Shown: positions 49,644 to 58,928 of the stretch, piece by piece
Position numbering within the stretch: the stretch's first letter is position 1
Layout of the letters: each line of letters opens with the position of its first letter
DNA from: Caryophanales bacterium UBA4100
GTDB taxonomy: Bacteria; Bacillota; Bacilli; Paenibacillales; UBA4045
Length of the DNA: 64,000 nt
Assembly (NCBI GenBank): GCA_002383285.1
Contig: DFXU01000049.1
Span: 16,451-80,450, forward strand
Direction: 5' to 3'
The notes under the pieces: model-generated
The model's database searches: none
The model's input: the letters and a program-made list of their open reading frames with translations, nothing else
What the model was told of the DNA's origin: nothing
Translations under genes and position numbers: made by a program

Positions 49644-49764
49644 ATTACCTCCAGTATTGGCTGGCCTGAAAGAAATGGCCTTGCCCGAGTAAGCTATTCA
49701 ATCGAACAAGGAGCAGCTTACGCAAGGAATCCTCGCTGAGATAGAAAAAGTCATTCCTGTGTAA
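49633..49764 (+). pseudogene. Protein-like remnant with an in-frame stop
   Basis: One frame reads LPPVLAGLKEMALPE, a TAA at 49690-49692, then AIQSNKEQLTQGILAEIEKVIPV and stop at 49764. The composition is protein-like and both parts are in one frame, which suggests the tail of a decayed gene. No family can be named, and there is no start codon. The rest of the 49586-49837 gap shows nothing else. Confidence 0.35.
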
Positions 49765-49837
49765 AGGAATCTATATTGCACTTAGAATCGGGCACCCCCA
49801 GGACTTATATAAAATTCAAATCGCCGGATAAAGTGTA

Positions 49838-49867
49838 TTGACAAATTGCATTAAAAGGGGTTATATT
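49838..49867 (+). promoter_or_regulatory. Promoter of the lacI-type gene
   Basis: TTGACA (49838-49843), 18-bp spacer, TATATT (49862-49867). The paired operator begins at the next base. Confidence 0.8.
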
Positions 49868-49912
49868 TACTACGCAAACGTTTTTCTGAACAAAGAAAAC
49901 GTTTGCGTAGTA
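49868..49912. promoter_or_regulatory. Paired LacI-family operator
   Basis: A 17-bp inverted repeat TACTACGCAAACGTTTT (49868-49884) / AAAACGTTTGCGTAGTA (49896-49912). Each arm contains the palindrome AAACGTTT (49876-49883 and 49897-49904), 21 bp apart, two helical turns. It directly follows the -10, so bound repressor would shut off its own promoter. Confidence 0.75.
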
Positions 49913-49932
49913 AGAAAAGAGGGGTGGTCACA

Positions 49933-50937
49933 ATGCGTTCAGGGATCAAACAGGTTGCCGGAATGGCCGGTGTTTCCACTTCAACAGTCTCACATGTCAT
50001 CAATAACACTCGTTTTGTATCAGAAGAGACTAAGGCAAAAGTTTTTTATGCAATGAAGATGCTTGATTATCGCCCAAACTCTGCGGCACAAAGCTTACGA
50101 AACCAGCGTTCTAATACAATAGGTCTGATTGTTCCAATTCTTCCTTCAGATACCTCCAATTTTTTCTTCATGACAGTGGCTCAAGGGATTCAAAAGGTAT
50201 TACATAAACATGGTTATCATTTATTACTTAGCAATAACTCTACAGAAGAAATTGAGGAAGAGAAGGAACAAATTAAACTATTCAATTCTAAACAGATCGA
50301 TGGGCTTATTATAGCTTCTATCTCAGAAGATGTCAGTTATTTGAATGAAATTGTAGCAACGGATTATCCGGTTGTGTTCATTGATAGAAAACCGAAGGGG
50401 TATACAGGAGATTGCATTATTTCGGATAGCGTTGGTGGCTCTTTCCATGCAGTACAATCCTTGATCGATAAAGGGCACCGCAAGATTGGACTTATCACCG
50501 GTAATCTGGGGATTACAACAAGTAACGAAAGACTTGTAGGATATAAGAAAGCACTTTTGAAAAATGGAATTGCCTATAACGATTCTCGCGTAGTCACTTC
50601 AGGCTCTACCTTCGAGAGCGGGTTCGAAAGCGCCAAGGAGATATTGTCTACCCAAGACATTACCGCCCTGTTCATTACGAATAACGTACTCACAATGGGT
50701 GCTATGAAATTCTTGCAAGACGAGAAAATTAAGATACCGTCTGATTTGGCGGTAATTGGCTTTGATGATTATGATTGGACTCAGATAACGACTCCACCAT
50801 TAACGGTAATTAGGCAGCCATCATTTGATCTTGGGATGAAAGCAGCGGAAGTCATTATGAATAGGATTAATAAGGACACTTCTAGTTATAAGGAACACAG
50901 ATTAAAAACGGAATTGGTTATTAGAGGCTCGTGCTAA
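49933..50937 (+). CDS. LacI-family transcriptional regulator
   Basis: 334 residues. N-terminal HTH (about 4-24, IKQVAGMAGVSTSTVSHVINNTRFVSEETKAKV) and a periplasmic-binding-like sensor domain (TIGLIVPILPSDTSNFFFMTVAQGI, DGLIIASISED, VVFIDRKP, GHRKIGLITGN, AVIGFDDYDWTQITTPPLTVIRQP). AGAGGGG precedes ATG 49933; the longer frame from TTG 49903 would start inside the operator. It probably represses itself and the importer/GH32 operon, with a fructose-containing sugar as inducer by context. Confidence 0.92.
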   Translation: MRSGIKQVAGMAGVSTSTVSHVINNTRFVSEETKAKVFYAMKMLDYRPNSAAQSLRNQRSNTIGLIVPILPSDTSNFFFMTVAQGIQKVLHKHGYHLLLSNNSTEEIEEEKEQIKLFNSKQIDGLIIASISEDVSYLNEIVATDYPVVFIDRKPKGYTGDCIISDSVGGSFHAVQSLIDKGHRKIGLITGNLGITTSNERLVGYKKALLKNGIAYNDSRVVTSGSTFESGFESAKEILSTQDITALFITNNVLTMGAMKFLQDEKIKIPSDLAVIGFDDYDWTQITTPPLTVIRQPSFDLGMKAAEVIMNRINKDTSSYKEHRLKTELVIRGSC

Positions 50938-50972
50938 TGGTATAGTACGACCTATTTTTTTAAAATTCAGAA

Positions 50973-50992
50973 AAACGTTTGCGTAAACGTTT
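50973..50992. promoter_or_regulatory. Operator before the importer operon
   Basis: Two AAACGTTT cores 12 bp apart (50973-50980 and 50985-50992) joined by GCGT. They repeat the core of the operator upstream of the LacI-type gene, so the same protein should bind both. Lies 25 bp before the first permease start. Confidence 0.7.
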
Positions 50993-51016
50993 ATTTGTAA
51001 GAACTGGGGGAACATC

Positions 51017-51958
51017 ATGGAATTAAACAGTACAAATTTATTGATTAAATCAAAAAGACAAGTATGGAAGCAGATTAGAGGGAATTGGGAACTCTATTTG
51101 CTCCTTATCGCTCCTGTCGTTTATTTCATCATCTTCAGGTATCTACCGATGTACGGTGTTCTAATTGCTTTCAAAGACTTTGCTGCCACACAAGGAATAT
51201 GGGGTAGCCCCTGGGTAGGATTTAAGCACTTTATCGAGTTCTTTGATTCATATAACTTTGTCCAAATTTTAAAAAACACCGTTTATCTAAGTTTGTTACT
51301 ACTTGTGATTGCTTTTCCTATTCCTATCATCATTGCGCTTATGATAAACCAAGTGGCTCATCAGAAAATCAAGAAATTCATGCAAACCTCCATTTATGCA
51401 CCCTACTTCATTTCTACAGTGGTTCTAATTGGTATGGTATATGTCTTTCTTTCTCCTAATAGCGGCATCGTAAATCATCTTATCGTAGCTCTTGGCGGTG
51501 ATCCGATTTTATTCATGGCGAAGATGGAGTGGTTCAGGCCTATCTATGTATTTACGGAAGTTTGGCAGAATACAGGCTTTGCATCTATTATCTATCTTGC
51601 GGCTTTGGCCGGAGTTGATCCGCACTTACACGAGGCTGCGGTTGTCGATGGAGCGAATAAGTGGCAACGCGTGCGCCACATTGATTTACCTGGTATTGTA
51701 CCTACCATTCTCATTTTATTTATTTTAGCGGTCGGTAATCTAATGAACATCGGTTTTGAGAAGGCTTTCTTGATGCAAACCGACATCAATGTGGGTACTT
51801 CTGAAATCATTCCTACTTATGTTTATAAAATGGGTATTCAGCGGGCGTTATATAGTTTCTCAGCAGCAATCGGCATGATTAACGCGGTAATAAATTTGAT
51901 TCTGCTTGTTCTGGTTAACCGAATCGTTAAAAAACTAAGCGGTAATGGATTATTCTAA
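51017..51958 (+). CDS. Sugar ABC transporter permease (LplB/YtePQ type)
   Basis: 313 residues, six membrane helices, binding-protein-dependent permease of the oligosaccharide class. N-terminal WELYLLLIAPVVYFIIFRYLPMYGVLIAFKDF is typical of this Paenibacillus/Bacillus group, and the EAA loop reads HEAAVVDGANKWQRVRHIDLPGI. GGGGG precedes ATG 51017. The second permease follows 18 bp on. No ATPase is in the operon. Confidence 0.93.
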   Translation: MELNSTNLLIKSKRQVWKQIRGNWELYLLLIAPVVYFIIFRYLPMYGVLIAFKDFAATQGIWGSPWVGFKHFIEFFDSYNFVQILKNTVYLSLLLLVIAFPIPIIIALMINQVAHQKIKKFMQTSIYAPYFISTVVLIGMVYVFLSPNSGIVNHLIVALGGDPILFMAKMEWFRPIYVFTEVWQNTGFASIIYLAALAGVDPHLHEAAVVDGANKWQRVRHIDLPGIVPTILILFILAVGNLMNIGFEKAFLMQTDINVGTSEIIPTYVYKMGIQRALYSFSAAIGMINAVINLILLVLVNRIVKKLSGNGLF

Positions 51959-51976
51959 GGAAGGAGTGGACCCAAA

Positions 51977-52867
51977 TTGCAAACCATAAAGAGAAAATCG
52001 AATGCAGACATTCTGTTTGATATTACCAATTACACACTCTTGGGTGGATTCGTATTGATGATCTTGTACCCGCTCTACTTCATCTTAATCGCCTCCTTCA
52101 GTGATCCGAATGCGATAAGTTCGGGGGAAGTTTGGCTTATACCGCAAGATATTACTTTTGAAGGATATCAGCGTATTTTCAATGATGGAGCGATATGGAA
52201 TGGTTACAAAAATTCAATATTATATGCAACACTTGCAGCAATCATTGGTACAGCTCTTGCGATTATGGCGGCATATCCTTTATCACGTAAGGATCTATAT
52301 GGCCGTAAGATCATTACTATTTTCTTTATTATCACGTTGTTCTTTAATGGAGGTCTTATACCTACCTATTTGTTAGTGAAGAAGCTTCATATGGTTGACA
52401 CAATTTGGGCTGTAGTTCTGCTCTCGGTCGTGGATGCTTTTGTTATTATTATCGCTCGAACATTTTTTGAAGGACTTCCAGAGGAGGTACATGAAGCGGC
52501 AACTATCGACGGGTGTACGAACTTGAGATATATTGGCAGTTTTGTTATTCCCTTATCGAAGCCGATTATTGCTGTTTTAGTATTGTTCGCGGTGGTTAGG
52601 CAGTGGAACGGATTTTTTGATGCTTTGATTTACTTGAATGATGGGGATAAGTATCCGCTGCAGTTAATACTGAGAAATATCCTGATCCAGAACCAACCCT
52701 CAGGCAATATGGTGGATGATATTCAAACAGCATTAGAAAAGCAACGTGTTGTGGGATTGATAAAGTATGGAGTCATTGTTATTGCTGCGCTTCCTTTATT
52801 AGTTTTATACCCTTTCTTACAACGGTATTTTGTTAAAGGTGTATTTATCGGTTCGGTCAAAGGTTGA
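51977..52867 (+). CDS. Sugar ABC transporter permease (YtcP type)
   Basis: 296 residues, six helices, the second permease of the importer. Landmarks: LGGFVLMILYPLYFILIASFSDPNAI, GYKNSILYATLAAIIGTALAI, EAA loop HEAATIDGCTNLRYIGSFVIPLSKPIIAVLVL and the C-terminus YPFLQRYFVKGVFIGSVKG. TTG 51977 follows GGAGTGG by about 7 nt. Confidence 0.93.
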   Translation: MQTIKRKSNADILFDITNYTLLGGFVLMILYPLYFILIASFSDPNAISSGEVWLIPQDITFEGYQRIFNDGAIWNGYKNSILYATLAAIIGTALAIMAAYPLSRKDLYGRKIITIFFIITLFFNGGLIPTYLLVKKLHMVDTIWAVVLLSVVDAFVIIIARTFFEGLPEEVHEAATIDGCTNLRYIGSFVIPLSKPIIAVLVLFAVVRQWNGFFDALIYLNDGDKYPLQLILRNILIQNQPSGNMVDDIQTALEKQRVVGLIKYGVIVIAALPLLVLYPFLQRYFVKGVFIGSVKG

Positions 52868-52984
52868 GACCGAATCGTTAATAAAATACTCATTAAGGGA
52901 GGTGAGCGTGTAGGCGGGAAATGTTGTCGAATAGTAAGACTAACGTGCGGATCCTAGTAAGCCAATCCAGGGAGGTTGAATTCA

Positions 52985-54649
52985 ATGAAAAGCAAAGTAA
53001 CTATCTTAATCGCAATCGTATTGACATTGACATTAGTATTATCAGCGTGCAGCAATAATACAAATAAAGCGAATAATGTAAATCAGGCGAATGAAACGAA
53101 TGATTCTGGTACTAACGAGGAAAATCAATCGGCAGATGAGGGACTCGGATTTCCACTGAAGGAGAAAGTAACACTTAAAGCGGTAGCACATAGACCGCCG
53201 CTGGCACCAACTGATTTCAATGATCAACCATTGATTCAAGAACTTGAGAAGACTACGAATGTGCATATCGAATGGGACACGATTGTAGAAGCGGATTATA
53301 TTGCGAAACGTAATTTATTACTCGCTAGCGGAAGCTTGCCGGATTTCTTCTTTAGCGGTCGGTTTTCCGATTCCGAACTAGTGCGATACTCAGCTGACGG
53401 TACTCTTATCTCGTTAGATGATTTAATTGAGAACAATATGCCAAATTTAAAAGCGATTTTGGACTCTCGTCCGGATATTAAAGCGCAAATTACTGCACCA
53501 GACGGTAAAATCTATTCTCTTCCACAAGGTGAGGAACTTGGTGCTGGTCAAAATGAAATCGGTGCCAACCCGGATTTCTTGTACATTAACCAAGAATGGC
53601 TTGATAAACTTGAACTAAAAATGCCAACAACAATGGATGAGTTCACAGCAGTTCTAAAAGCGTTTAAGACCAAGGATCCTAACGGCAATAATAAAGCCGA
53701 CGAGATTCCACTTACTTATATAGACAACTTCTGGACTGGTGATATTGGTGTTCTTTTCGGAGCATTCGGCGTGCCGGATAAGACCCACCGCCCGAATAAT
53801 CCATCCTATATCGATCACTTGAATGTAGTTAATGGCAAAATACAATTCGCTCCGATGCAAGACGGATACAAAGATGCAGTATCTTACATTCACCAATGGT
53901 TTGCAGATAAATTGGTAGATTTAGAAGCTTTCACTCATGATTATGATACTTATTTTGCAAGAGGAAAAACGGAAGACGAAACTATCGGAGCCATGATTTG
54001 GTGGGATAAAAACGACGTTGCTGGTGAAGAGAGAGGGAAGCATTGGGTTCTTGTCCCTCCTTTCAAAGACATGATTGTGAAATGGAACAATGGCGGTGGA
54101 TTTGGTCGAGATGGCGTAACCATCACAAGTGCTAACAAGAATCCAGAGATCACAGCAGCGTGGTTAGATTCATTCTATGAACCAACGTTCGCAGCTCAAT
54201 CTCGTTTCGGACCCATTGGTGTCTGGTATGACCAAGATGCAAACGGCAAGCTTACACAGAGGAAAGTTGATAATCCAGGAGAGTTCAGACAGTCCTCTTC
54301 AATTACTAATGGAATTGGGCTTCTCCTAGAGGAACACATGGATAAGGTTGAATATGCTGAACCTCGTGCACTAGAAAGAATAAATGACAGTGTAGAGGTC
54401 TATGTACCGCAAATGCAAGCAGAAAAATTCCCGAACATCTTCTTCACGGAAGCGGAACTGAAAGTGATTGATAAAACGAAATTGGATATTTCTACTTATG
54501 TTAACAGTACACGTGCGAAGTGGTTATTGACAGGTGGAGTACAAGAAGAGTGGGATCAATTCCAGGAAACACTTAAGAAAATGGGTATAGAAGAACTGCT
54601 TCAATCGCATCAAACTGCTTATGATCGTTACTTGGAAGCGCAAAAATAA
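52985..54649 (+). CDS. Sugar ABC transporter substrate-binding lipoprotein
   Basis: 554 residues. Lipoprotein signal with lipobox VLSAC (Cys at about 22), an Asn/Thr/Glu-rich linker, then an extracellular solute-binding fold of the large LipO/YtcQ class (FPLKEKVTLKAVAHRPP, TNVHIEWDTIVEADYIAKRNLLLASGSLPDFFF). GGGAGG sets the start at ATG 52985; the TTG at 52976 touches the site. By context it binds fructan or sucrose-type oligosaccharides. The 108-bp leader contains CGTGCGGATCCTA, seen again at 58838. Confidence 0.93.
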   Translation: MKSKVTILIAIVLTLTLVLSACSNNTNKANNVNQANETNDSGTNEENQSADEGLGFPLKEKVTLKAVAHRPPLAPTDFNDQPLIQELEKTTNVHIEWDTIVEADYIAKRNLLLASGSLPDFFFSGRFSDSELVRYSADGTLISLDDLIENNMPNLKAILDSRPDIKAQITAPDGKIYSLPQGEELGAGQNEIGANPDFLYINQEWLDKLELKMPTTMDEFTAVLKAFKTKDPNGNNKADEIPLTYIDNFWTGDIGVLFGAFGVPDKTHRPNNPSYIDHLNVVNGKIQFAPMQDGYKDAVSYIHQWFADKLVDLEAFTHDYDTYFARGKTEDETIGAMIWWDKNDVAGEERGKHWVLVPPFKDMIVKWNNGGGFGRDGVTITSANKNPEITAAWLDSFYEPTFAAQSRFGPIGVWYDQDANGKLTQRKVDNPGEFRQSSSITNGIGLLLEEHMDKVEYAEPRALERINDSVEVYVPQMQAEKFPNIFFTEAELKVIDKTKLDISTYVNSTRAKWLLTGGVQEEWDQFQETLKKMGIEELLQSHQTAYDRYLEAQK

Positions 54650-54682
54650 TAATAGTTAATTTTCAGCTTTTATATTTGCAAG

Positions 54683-54720
54683 AGACAAGTCGGAGCGGTT
54701 CACGCTGTTCTGACTTGTCT
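54683..54720 (+). other. Long hairpin between binding protein and first GH32
   Basis: AGACAAGTC (54683-54691) pairs perfectly with GACTTGTCT (54712-54720), with inner AGCG/CGCT pairing. No T-run follows. It probably protects the 3' end of the binding-protein mRNA, raising it above the enzymes downstream. Confidence 0.65.
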
Positions 54721-54754
54721 ACATTACTTGCTCTAACTATTGGGAGTGTGAAGG

Positions 54755-57040
54755 ATGTCACCATACGAGATAGTAAATAAATTAAAAGCCCCTATCGCCC
54801 ATTGGACTTTCAATGAAGGTAAAGGAAACATGGTTTTAGAATCGATAACGGGTTGTAAGGATCAAATTGAATATGCTTTGAATAAAGGAAGATTTCAATC
54901 ACCGCAGAACCCAATCTGGCGGGAAGGTATCGTTGGGACAGCCTTATTCTTTGATGGCTATTCCACTTATATTCGTAAATCGGCTAATGAAATAAAGAAA
55001 CCGAGGCTTGAATTATCGATCTTGGTGTGGATTGCTCCAAGGACATTCGATTACGGCGCTGAGCAACGTCTTTCATGTATTGTGAATCAACACAACAGAG
55101 AGCTCCGAGAGGGGTATATATTAGGTCTCAATCGTTATGGAGATTGGTCTTTGCAATTAGGAGTTGATAATCAGTGGGTAGAGGTATGGTCGTCTAATAG
55201 TGATCCCCTTCCTCTGAATCATTGGTCCTTCTTAGCTGCTACGTATGATTCCAAAAAGTCGGAAGCTAAGCTTTATTTGAATGGAGAAGAAATCACATCA
55301 CAAATAATTGCTGGTTCAGACGGAATTTCACCGTGTACTGCGGATCTATTGGTAGGACGTAACAATCAAGGGGTTATTCTCGCGGAGTCATTTACAATGA
55401 ATAATTATGGCGGTTTAATGGATGAACTCGTCATTTATGATAAAGCCTTGAACAGCGAAGAAATTGCTATGGTTTATAGTGCTAATCTCCAGACCCTTGG
55501 TGGAAAGGTGCCCGATATTCTAAGGGAGGACAAAATGCTTCCGAGGACATTATTCGCGAACGATCGGCATCGTCCGCAATATCATCTAAGTCCAAGAGGA
55601 CATTGGATGAATGAACCTCATGGTCCCATATTTTTTAATGGTTTGTACCATCTCTTCTATCAGAAAAATCCAAATGGTCCTTTTTGGCACTTGATTCACT
55701 GGGGACACTGGGTTAGTGAAGATTTAGTTCATTGGCGAGATCTTCCGCCAGCACTTTATCCAGATCGGCATCTTGATCCAGAAGGGGTCTGGTCAGGGAG
55801 TGCTTGCCTGGATGAAAACGGGTATCCTGCATTATTCTTTACCGCGGGGAATAATAACTGGTCTCCGAATCAAGCCGTCGGTATTGCAAGAAGCACTTTT
55901 CCGTACGATGGTGATAACGAATTGGAATGCTGGACCAAACAACCCGCTCCAATTGTTACTCTGAAAAAAGAAGATGGATTGCTAGGAGAATTTCGCGATC
56001 CATTTGTTTGGCAAGAGAAAGGCAAATGGTTCATGCTGGTTGGAACAGGTATTGAAGGAAAAGGCGGCACGGCAGCCACATATTCATCTGTTGATTGTCT
56101 ACAATGGCAGTACGAGGGCCCACTTTATATGAGTGATTATGTGAAGTATCCAGAGTTGGGTACTGCTTGGGAGCTTCCGGTTCTACTACCTCTTCGGAGC
56201 AATGGGATAGATTCGGAGAAATATATTTTCTTAATTAGCCCTTGGGGGCCAGGAGCTAAGGTAGAGGTTATGTATTGGATCGGTACATTTGATCAGAACA
56301 GTTTCCGTTTCACACCGGATGATGAAGAGCCACTTTTAATCGATGTAGGCAATTTCCATTTTACAGGACCAAGCGGATTCGTAGATCCAAAAACGGGAAG
56401 AACCATTATATTTACCATTGCTCAGGGAGAGCGGACCCCAGAAATCGATTACGATTGTGGATGGGCGCATTGTGGAGGACTTCCAGTTTCCTTGTCTCTC
56501 AGAGAAGATGGCCGTTTGAATGTAGAGCCAATAGAAGAAATTGAGACGTTAAGAAATGAGCAACTCTTATCGATCTTCAATGTGGATATAGAAGAAGCCA
56601 ACGAACAACTAAAACTTGTAAATGGGGATATGCTGGAGGTTGTAATCGAATTCGAACCAATTACGGCAACACAATATGGTATAGCATTGCGACGCTCACC
56701 TAGTGGGGAAGAGGAAACTACGTTGCTCTACAACATTACGGAAGATGTACTCAGCGTAAACAGGAATAAATCATCCTTGGACCCAGATGAGCGTCCGGAT
56801 GGGGTGCAGGGTGGGGTAGTTGGTCTAAGGGGTGAATCGTTGAAATTACGCATATTCATTGATCGATCTCTGATTGAAGTTTACGCTAATGGGTTGAAGA
56901 GTTTGACCACTCGGACATATCCTTCTCGATTAGATGCGACGGGCTTGCGGCTTTTGTCTAATGGTTCGTTAAAAATCAATTCGCTTGAGATATGGTCCAT
57001 AAAGCCAGCATTTGAAAGTGGAATAGAAATAACAAAATAA
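54755..57040 (+). CDS. LamG-GH32 fusion with altered nucleophile motif
   Basis: 761 residues, no signal peptide. Residues 10-245 form a LamG/concanavalin-like lectin domain (IAHWTFNEGKGN, LSILVWIAPRTFDYG, HWSFLAATYDSKKSEAKLYLNGEEI, MDELVIYDKALNSEEI). From about 272 a GH32 five-bladed propeller follows: WMNEPHG (284-290), FRDP (413-416) and WELP (472-475), then a C-terminal beta-sandwich. Standard GH32 enzymes have WMNDPNG with Asp as nucleophile; here E287 stands in its place, while D415 and the acid/base E473 are kept. It could be an active enzyme of an unusual subfamily or a binding protein. Cytoplasmic by lack of signal. Lies after the importer. Confidence 0.85.
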   Translation: MSPYEIVNKLKAPIAHWTFNEGKGNMVLESITGCKDQIEYALNKGRFQSPQNPIWREGIVGTALFFDGYSTYIRKSANEIKKPRLELSILVWIAPRTFDYGAEQRLSCIVNQHNRELREGYILGLNRYGDWSLQLGVDNQWVEVWSSNSDPLPLNHWSFLAATYDSKKSEAKLYLNGEEITSQIIAGSDGISPCTADLLVGRNNQGVILAESFTMNNYGGLMDELVIYDKALNSEEIAMVYSANLQTLGGKVPDILREDKMLPRTLFANDRHRPQYHLSPRGHWMNEPHGPIFFNGLYHLFYQKNPNGPFWHLIHWGHWVSEDLVHWRDLPPALYPDRHLDPEGVWSGSACLDENGYPALFFTAGNNNWSPNQAVGIARSTFPYDGDNELECWTKQPAPIVTLKKEDGLLGEFRDPFVWQEKGKWFMLVGTGIEGKGGTAATYSSVDCLQWQYEGPLYMSDYVKYPELGTAWELPVLLPLRSNGIDSEKYIFLISPWGPGAKVEVMYWIGTFDQNSFRFTPDDEEPLLIDVGNFHFTGPSGFVDPKTGRTIIFTIAQGERTPEIDYDCGWAHCGGLPVSLSLREDGRLNVEPIEEIETLRNEQLLSIFNVDIEEANEQLKLVNGDMLEVVIEFEPITATQYGIALRRSPSGEEETTLLYNITEDVLSVNRNKSSLDPDERPDGVQGGVVGLRGESLKLRIFIDRSLIEVYANGLKSLTTRTYPSRLDATGLRLLSNGSLKINSLEIWSIKPAFESGIEITK

Positions 57041-57069
57041 TATTTTGAATCTAAAGAGGTGATGGGACA

Positions 57070-58542
57070 ATGACAATTGGCTATCAGGAGAAGTTTCGCC
57101 CGCAATTCCACTTCACACCAGCAAAAAATTGGTTGAATGATCCGAATGGTTTAGTTTTTTTTGAAGGAGAGTATCACCTCTTCTATCAGCATCATCCAGA
57201 CAGTTCAATTTGGGGACCTATGCACTGGGGTCATGCTGTAAGTCTTGATCTTATCCATTGGGAGCATTACCCCGTTGCGTTGAAGCCTGACCACAATGGA
57301 AGGATGTTCTCCGGAAGCGCTGTTGTGGATTGGAACGATACCAGTGGGTTTTTCTCTGGAGGAGCAGGGCTTGTCGCCATCCTGACACAAGAGGATTTGT
57401 ATGTTGAGAGCAATCAGACAAGACAACGACAGAGTTTGGCATACAGTGCTGATAAGGGAAGAACTTGGTCGATGTATGAGGGAAATCCAGTATTATCAGA
57501 TGTCCAATTAACGGATTTTCGTGATCCCAAAGTATTCTGGCATGATCAATCTAATAGATGGGTTATGGTAATAGCAGTAGGGGACCATGTGCGTTTATAC
57601 ACCTCACTTAACTTGAAGGATTGGGAATTTGCTAGCGAATTCGGGACGGAGTTTGGTTCACATGACGGGGTTTGGGAGTGTCCTGATTTAATTGAATTAA
57701 CAATTGATGGAGGTAAGAATACGAAGTGGGTGCTCATCGTCAGTATTGGTGATAATCCTGAGTTTCCAGAAGGGTCAAGAACTCAATATTTCATTGGTGA
57801 ATTTAATGGTATTGAATTTATTAGCGATCATTCGAAGGAAACGGTGCTCTGGTTCGATTATGGTAGAGATAATTACGCGGGGGTAACTTGGTCCGATATT
57901 CCAGAAAGCGATGGAAGACGAATTCTTATTGGCTGGATGAGCAATTGGAAATATGCGAATTTTACCCCAACAGTGACATGGAGAAGCGCTATGACGTTGC
58001 CCCGCGAATTGACGCTCCAGACGAGAGAAGCTGGAATAAGGCTCATCCAAGTGCCAGTTATTGAAGCAAAGACTCTTCGTCAAGACCAAATAGATATTGG
58101 AAATATGAGTGTAGATTCTGGAGAGATTGAGGTTCTCCAAGGTGTTAGCTTAGAAATCGAAGTGGAGTTTGAGCTCTGTAACGCAATGGAGTTTGGCATT
58201 ATCGTGAGAGCGTCTGAGCAAGAGAAAACCATAATTGGATATAATGTAGATGAACAACACTTATTTATTGACCGAACGAGATCAGGCGAAGTGGGCTTCC
58301 ACGAGCAATTTGCCTGTAAGCATGCTGCGATGCTCCACCCTGAGAACAACCGAATTAAATTTTCTATCTTTGTGGACCATTCATCGGTAGAAGTTTTTGC
58401 AGATAATGGGGCTTTGGTAATGACAGACCTTATCTTTCCAAATCCGAGCAGCAATAGCTTGAAGCTGTTTGCTATAGGTGGAGAAGTACTAATTCGTTCA
58501 ATGAAGGTCTACCCGCTTAAATCCATTTATACGGAGATCTAA
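57070..58542 (+). CDS. GH32 fructan/sucrose hydrolase
   Basis: 490 residues, no signal peptide, so it should act inside the cell on imported sugars. Complete GH32 active site: D24 in WLNDPNG, D152 in FRDP and E203 in WECPD. A C-terminal beta-sandwich (about 345-485) ends the protein. Levanase, inulinase and sucrose(-6-phosphate) hydrolase cannot be separated by eye; the non-PTS importer argues for free oligofructosides. Starts 29 bp after the LamG-GH32 gene with AGAGGTGATGG upstream. Confidence 0.93.
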   Translation: MTIGYQEKFRPQFHFTPAKNWLNDPNGLVFFEGEYHLFYQHHPDSSIWGPMHWGHAVSLDLIHWEHYPVALKPDHNGRMFSGSAVVDWNDTSGFFSGGAGLVAILTQEDLYVESNQTRQRQSLAYSADKGRTWSMYEGNPVLSDVQLTDFRDPKVFWHDQSNRWVMVIAVGDHVRLYTSLNLKDWEFASEFGTEFGSHDGVWECPDLIELTIDGGKNTKWVLIVSIGDNPEFPEGSRTQYFIGEFNGIEFISDHSKETVLWFDYGRDNYAGVTWSDIPESDGRRILIGWMSNWKYANFTPTVTWRSAMTLPRELTLQTREAGIRLIQVPVIEAKTLRQDQIDIGNMSVDSGEIEVLQGVSLEIEVEFELCNAMEFGIIVRASEQEKTIIGYNVDEQHLFIDRTRSGEVGFHEQFACKHAAMLHPENNRIKFSIFVDHSSVEVFADNGALVMTDLIFPNPSSNSLKLFAIGGEVLIRSMKVYPLKSIYTEI

Positions 58543-58582
58543 AAGCTAATACAAGTCAATAAGGCGTTATTTATAAGATGGA

Positions 58583-58612
58583 GGCGGTCTGTAGTATAGA
58601 CTGCCTTGTCTT
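58583..58612 (+). terminator. Probable terminator of the fructan operon
   Basis: GGCGGTCT (58583-58590), 7-nt loop, AGACTGCC (58598-58605) with one G-U pair, then TTGTCTT. It is the only hairpin with T-rich tail after the second GH32 gene. Confidence 0.55.
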
Positions 58613-58692
58613 ATCCACGATGTTTATCTTCTTGAGACTTAGTTCTTCTTGCGAGGCTATTGACTAAAATAACAGCGCTTGATTCCATAAAT

Positions 58693-58706
58693 AGAAAGCG
58701 TTATCA
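58693..58706 (+). promoter_or_regulatory. cre-like site
   Basis: AGAAAGCGTTATCA matches the cre consensus at 13 of 14 positions. It is followed by GGGAGGTGATGCTC and a 6-codon frame (ATG 58745, MKRERV). It looks like the start of a former sugar operon; the genes that would follow are gone apart from the DeoR remnant. Confidence 0.45.
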
Positions 58707-58928
58707 ATGGTAATCAATGCTTTTGTGGGAGGTGATGCTCTAAAAATGAAAAGAGAAAGAGTGTGAAACGAGCTTAATCCACGGCAGTGGTAAGCAACCC
58801 ATTTACACACCCTTTGTTATGGACTTGATTATAAAATCGTGCGGATCCTAAAAACCAAGTCTAATACTATAGTGCAAGATAATGATCGTTTAATCAAGCA
58901 ATAATATCAAAAAACTTTAACGACATAA

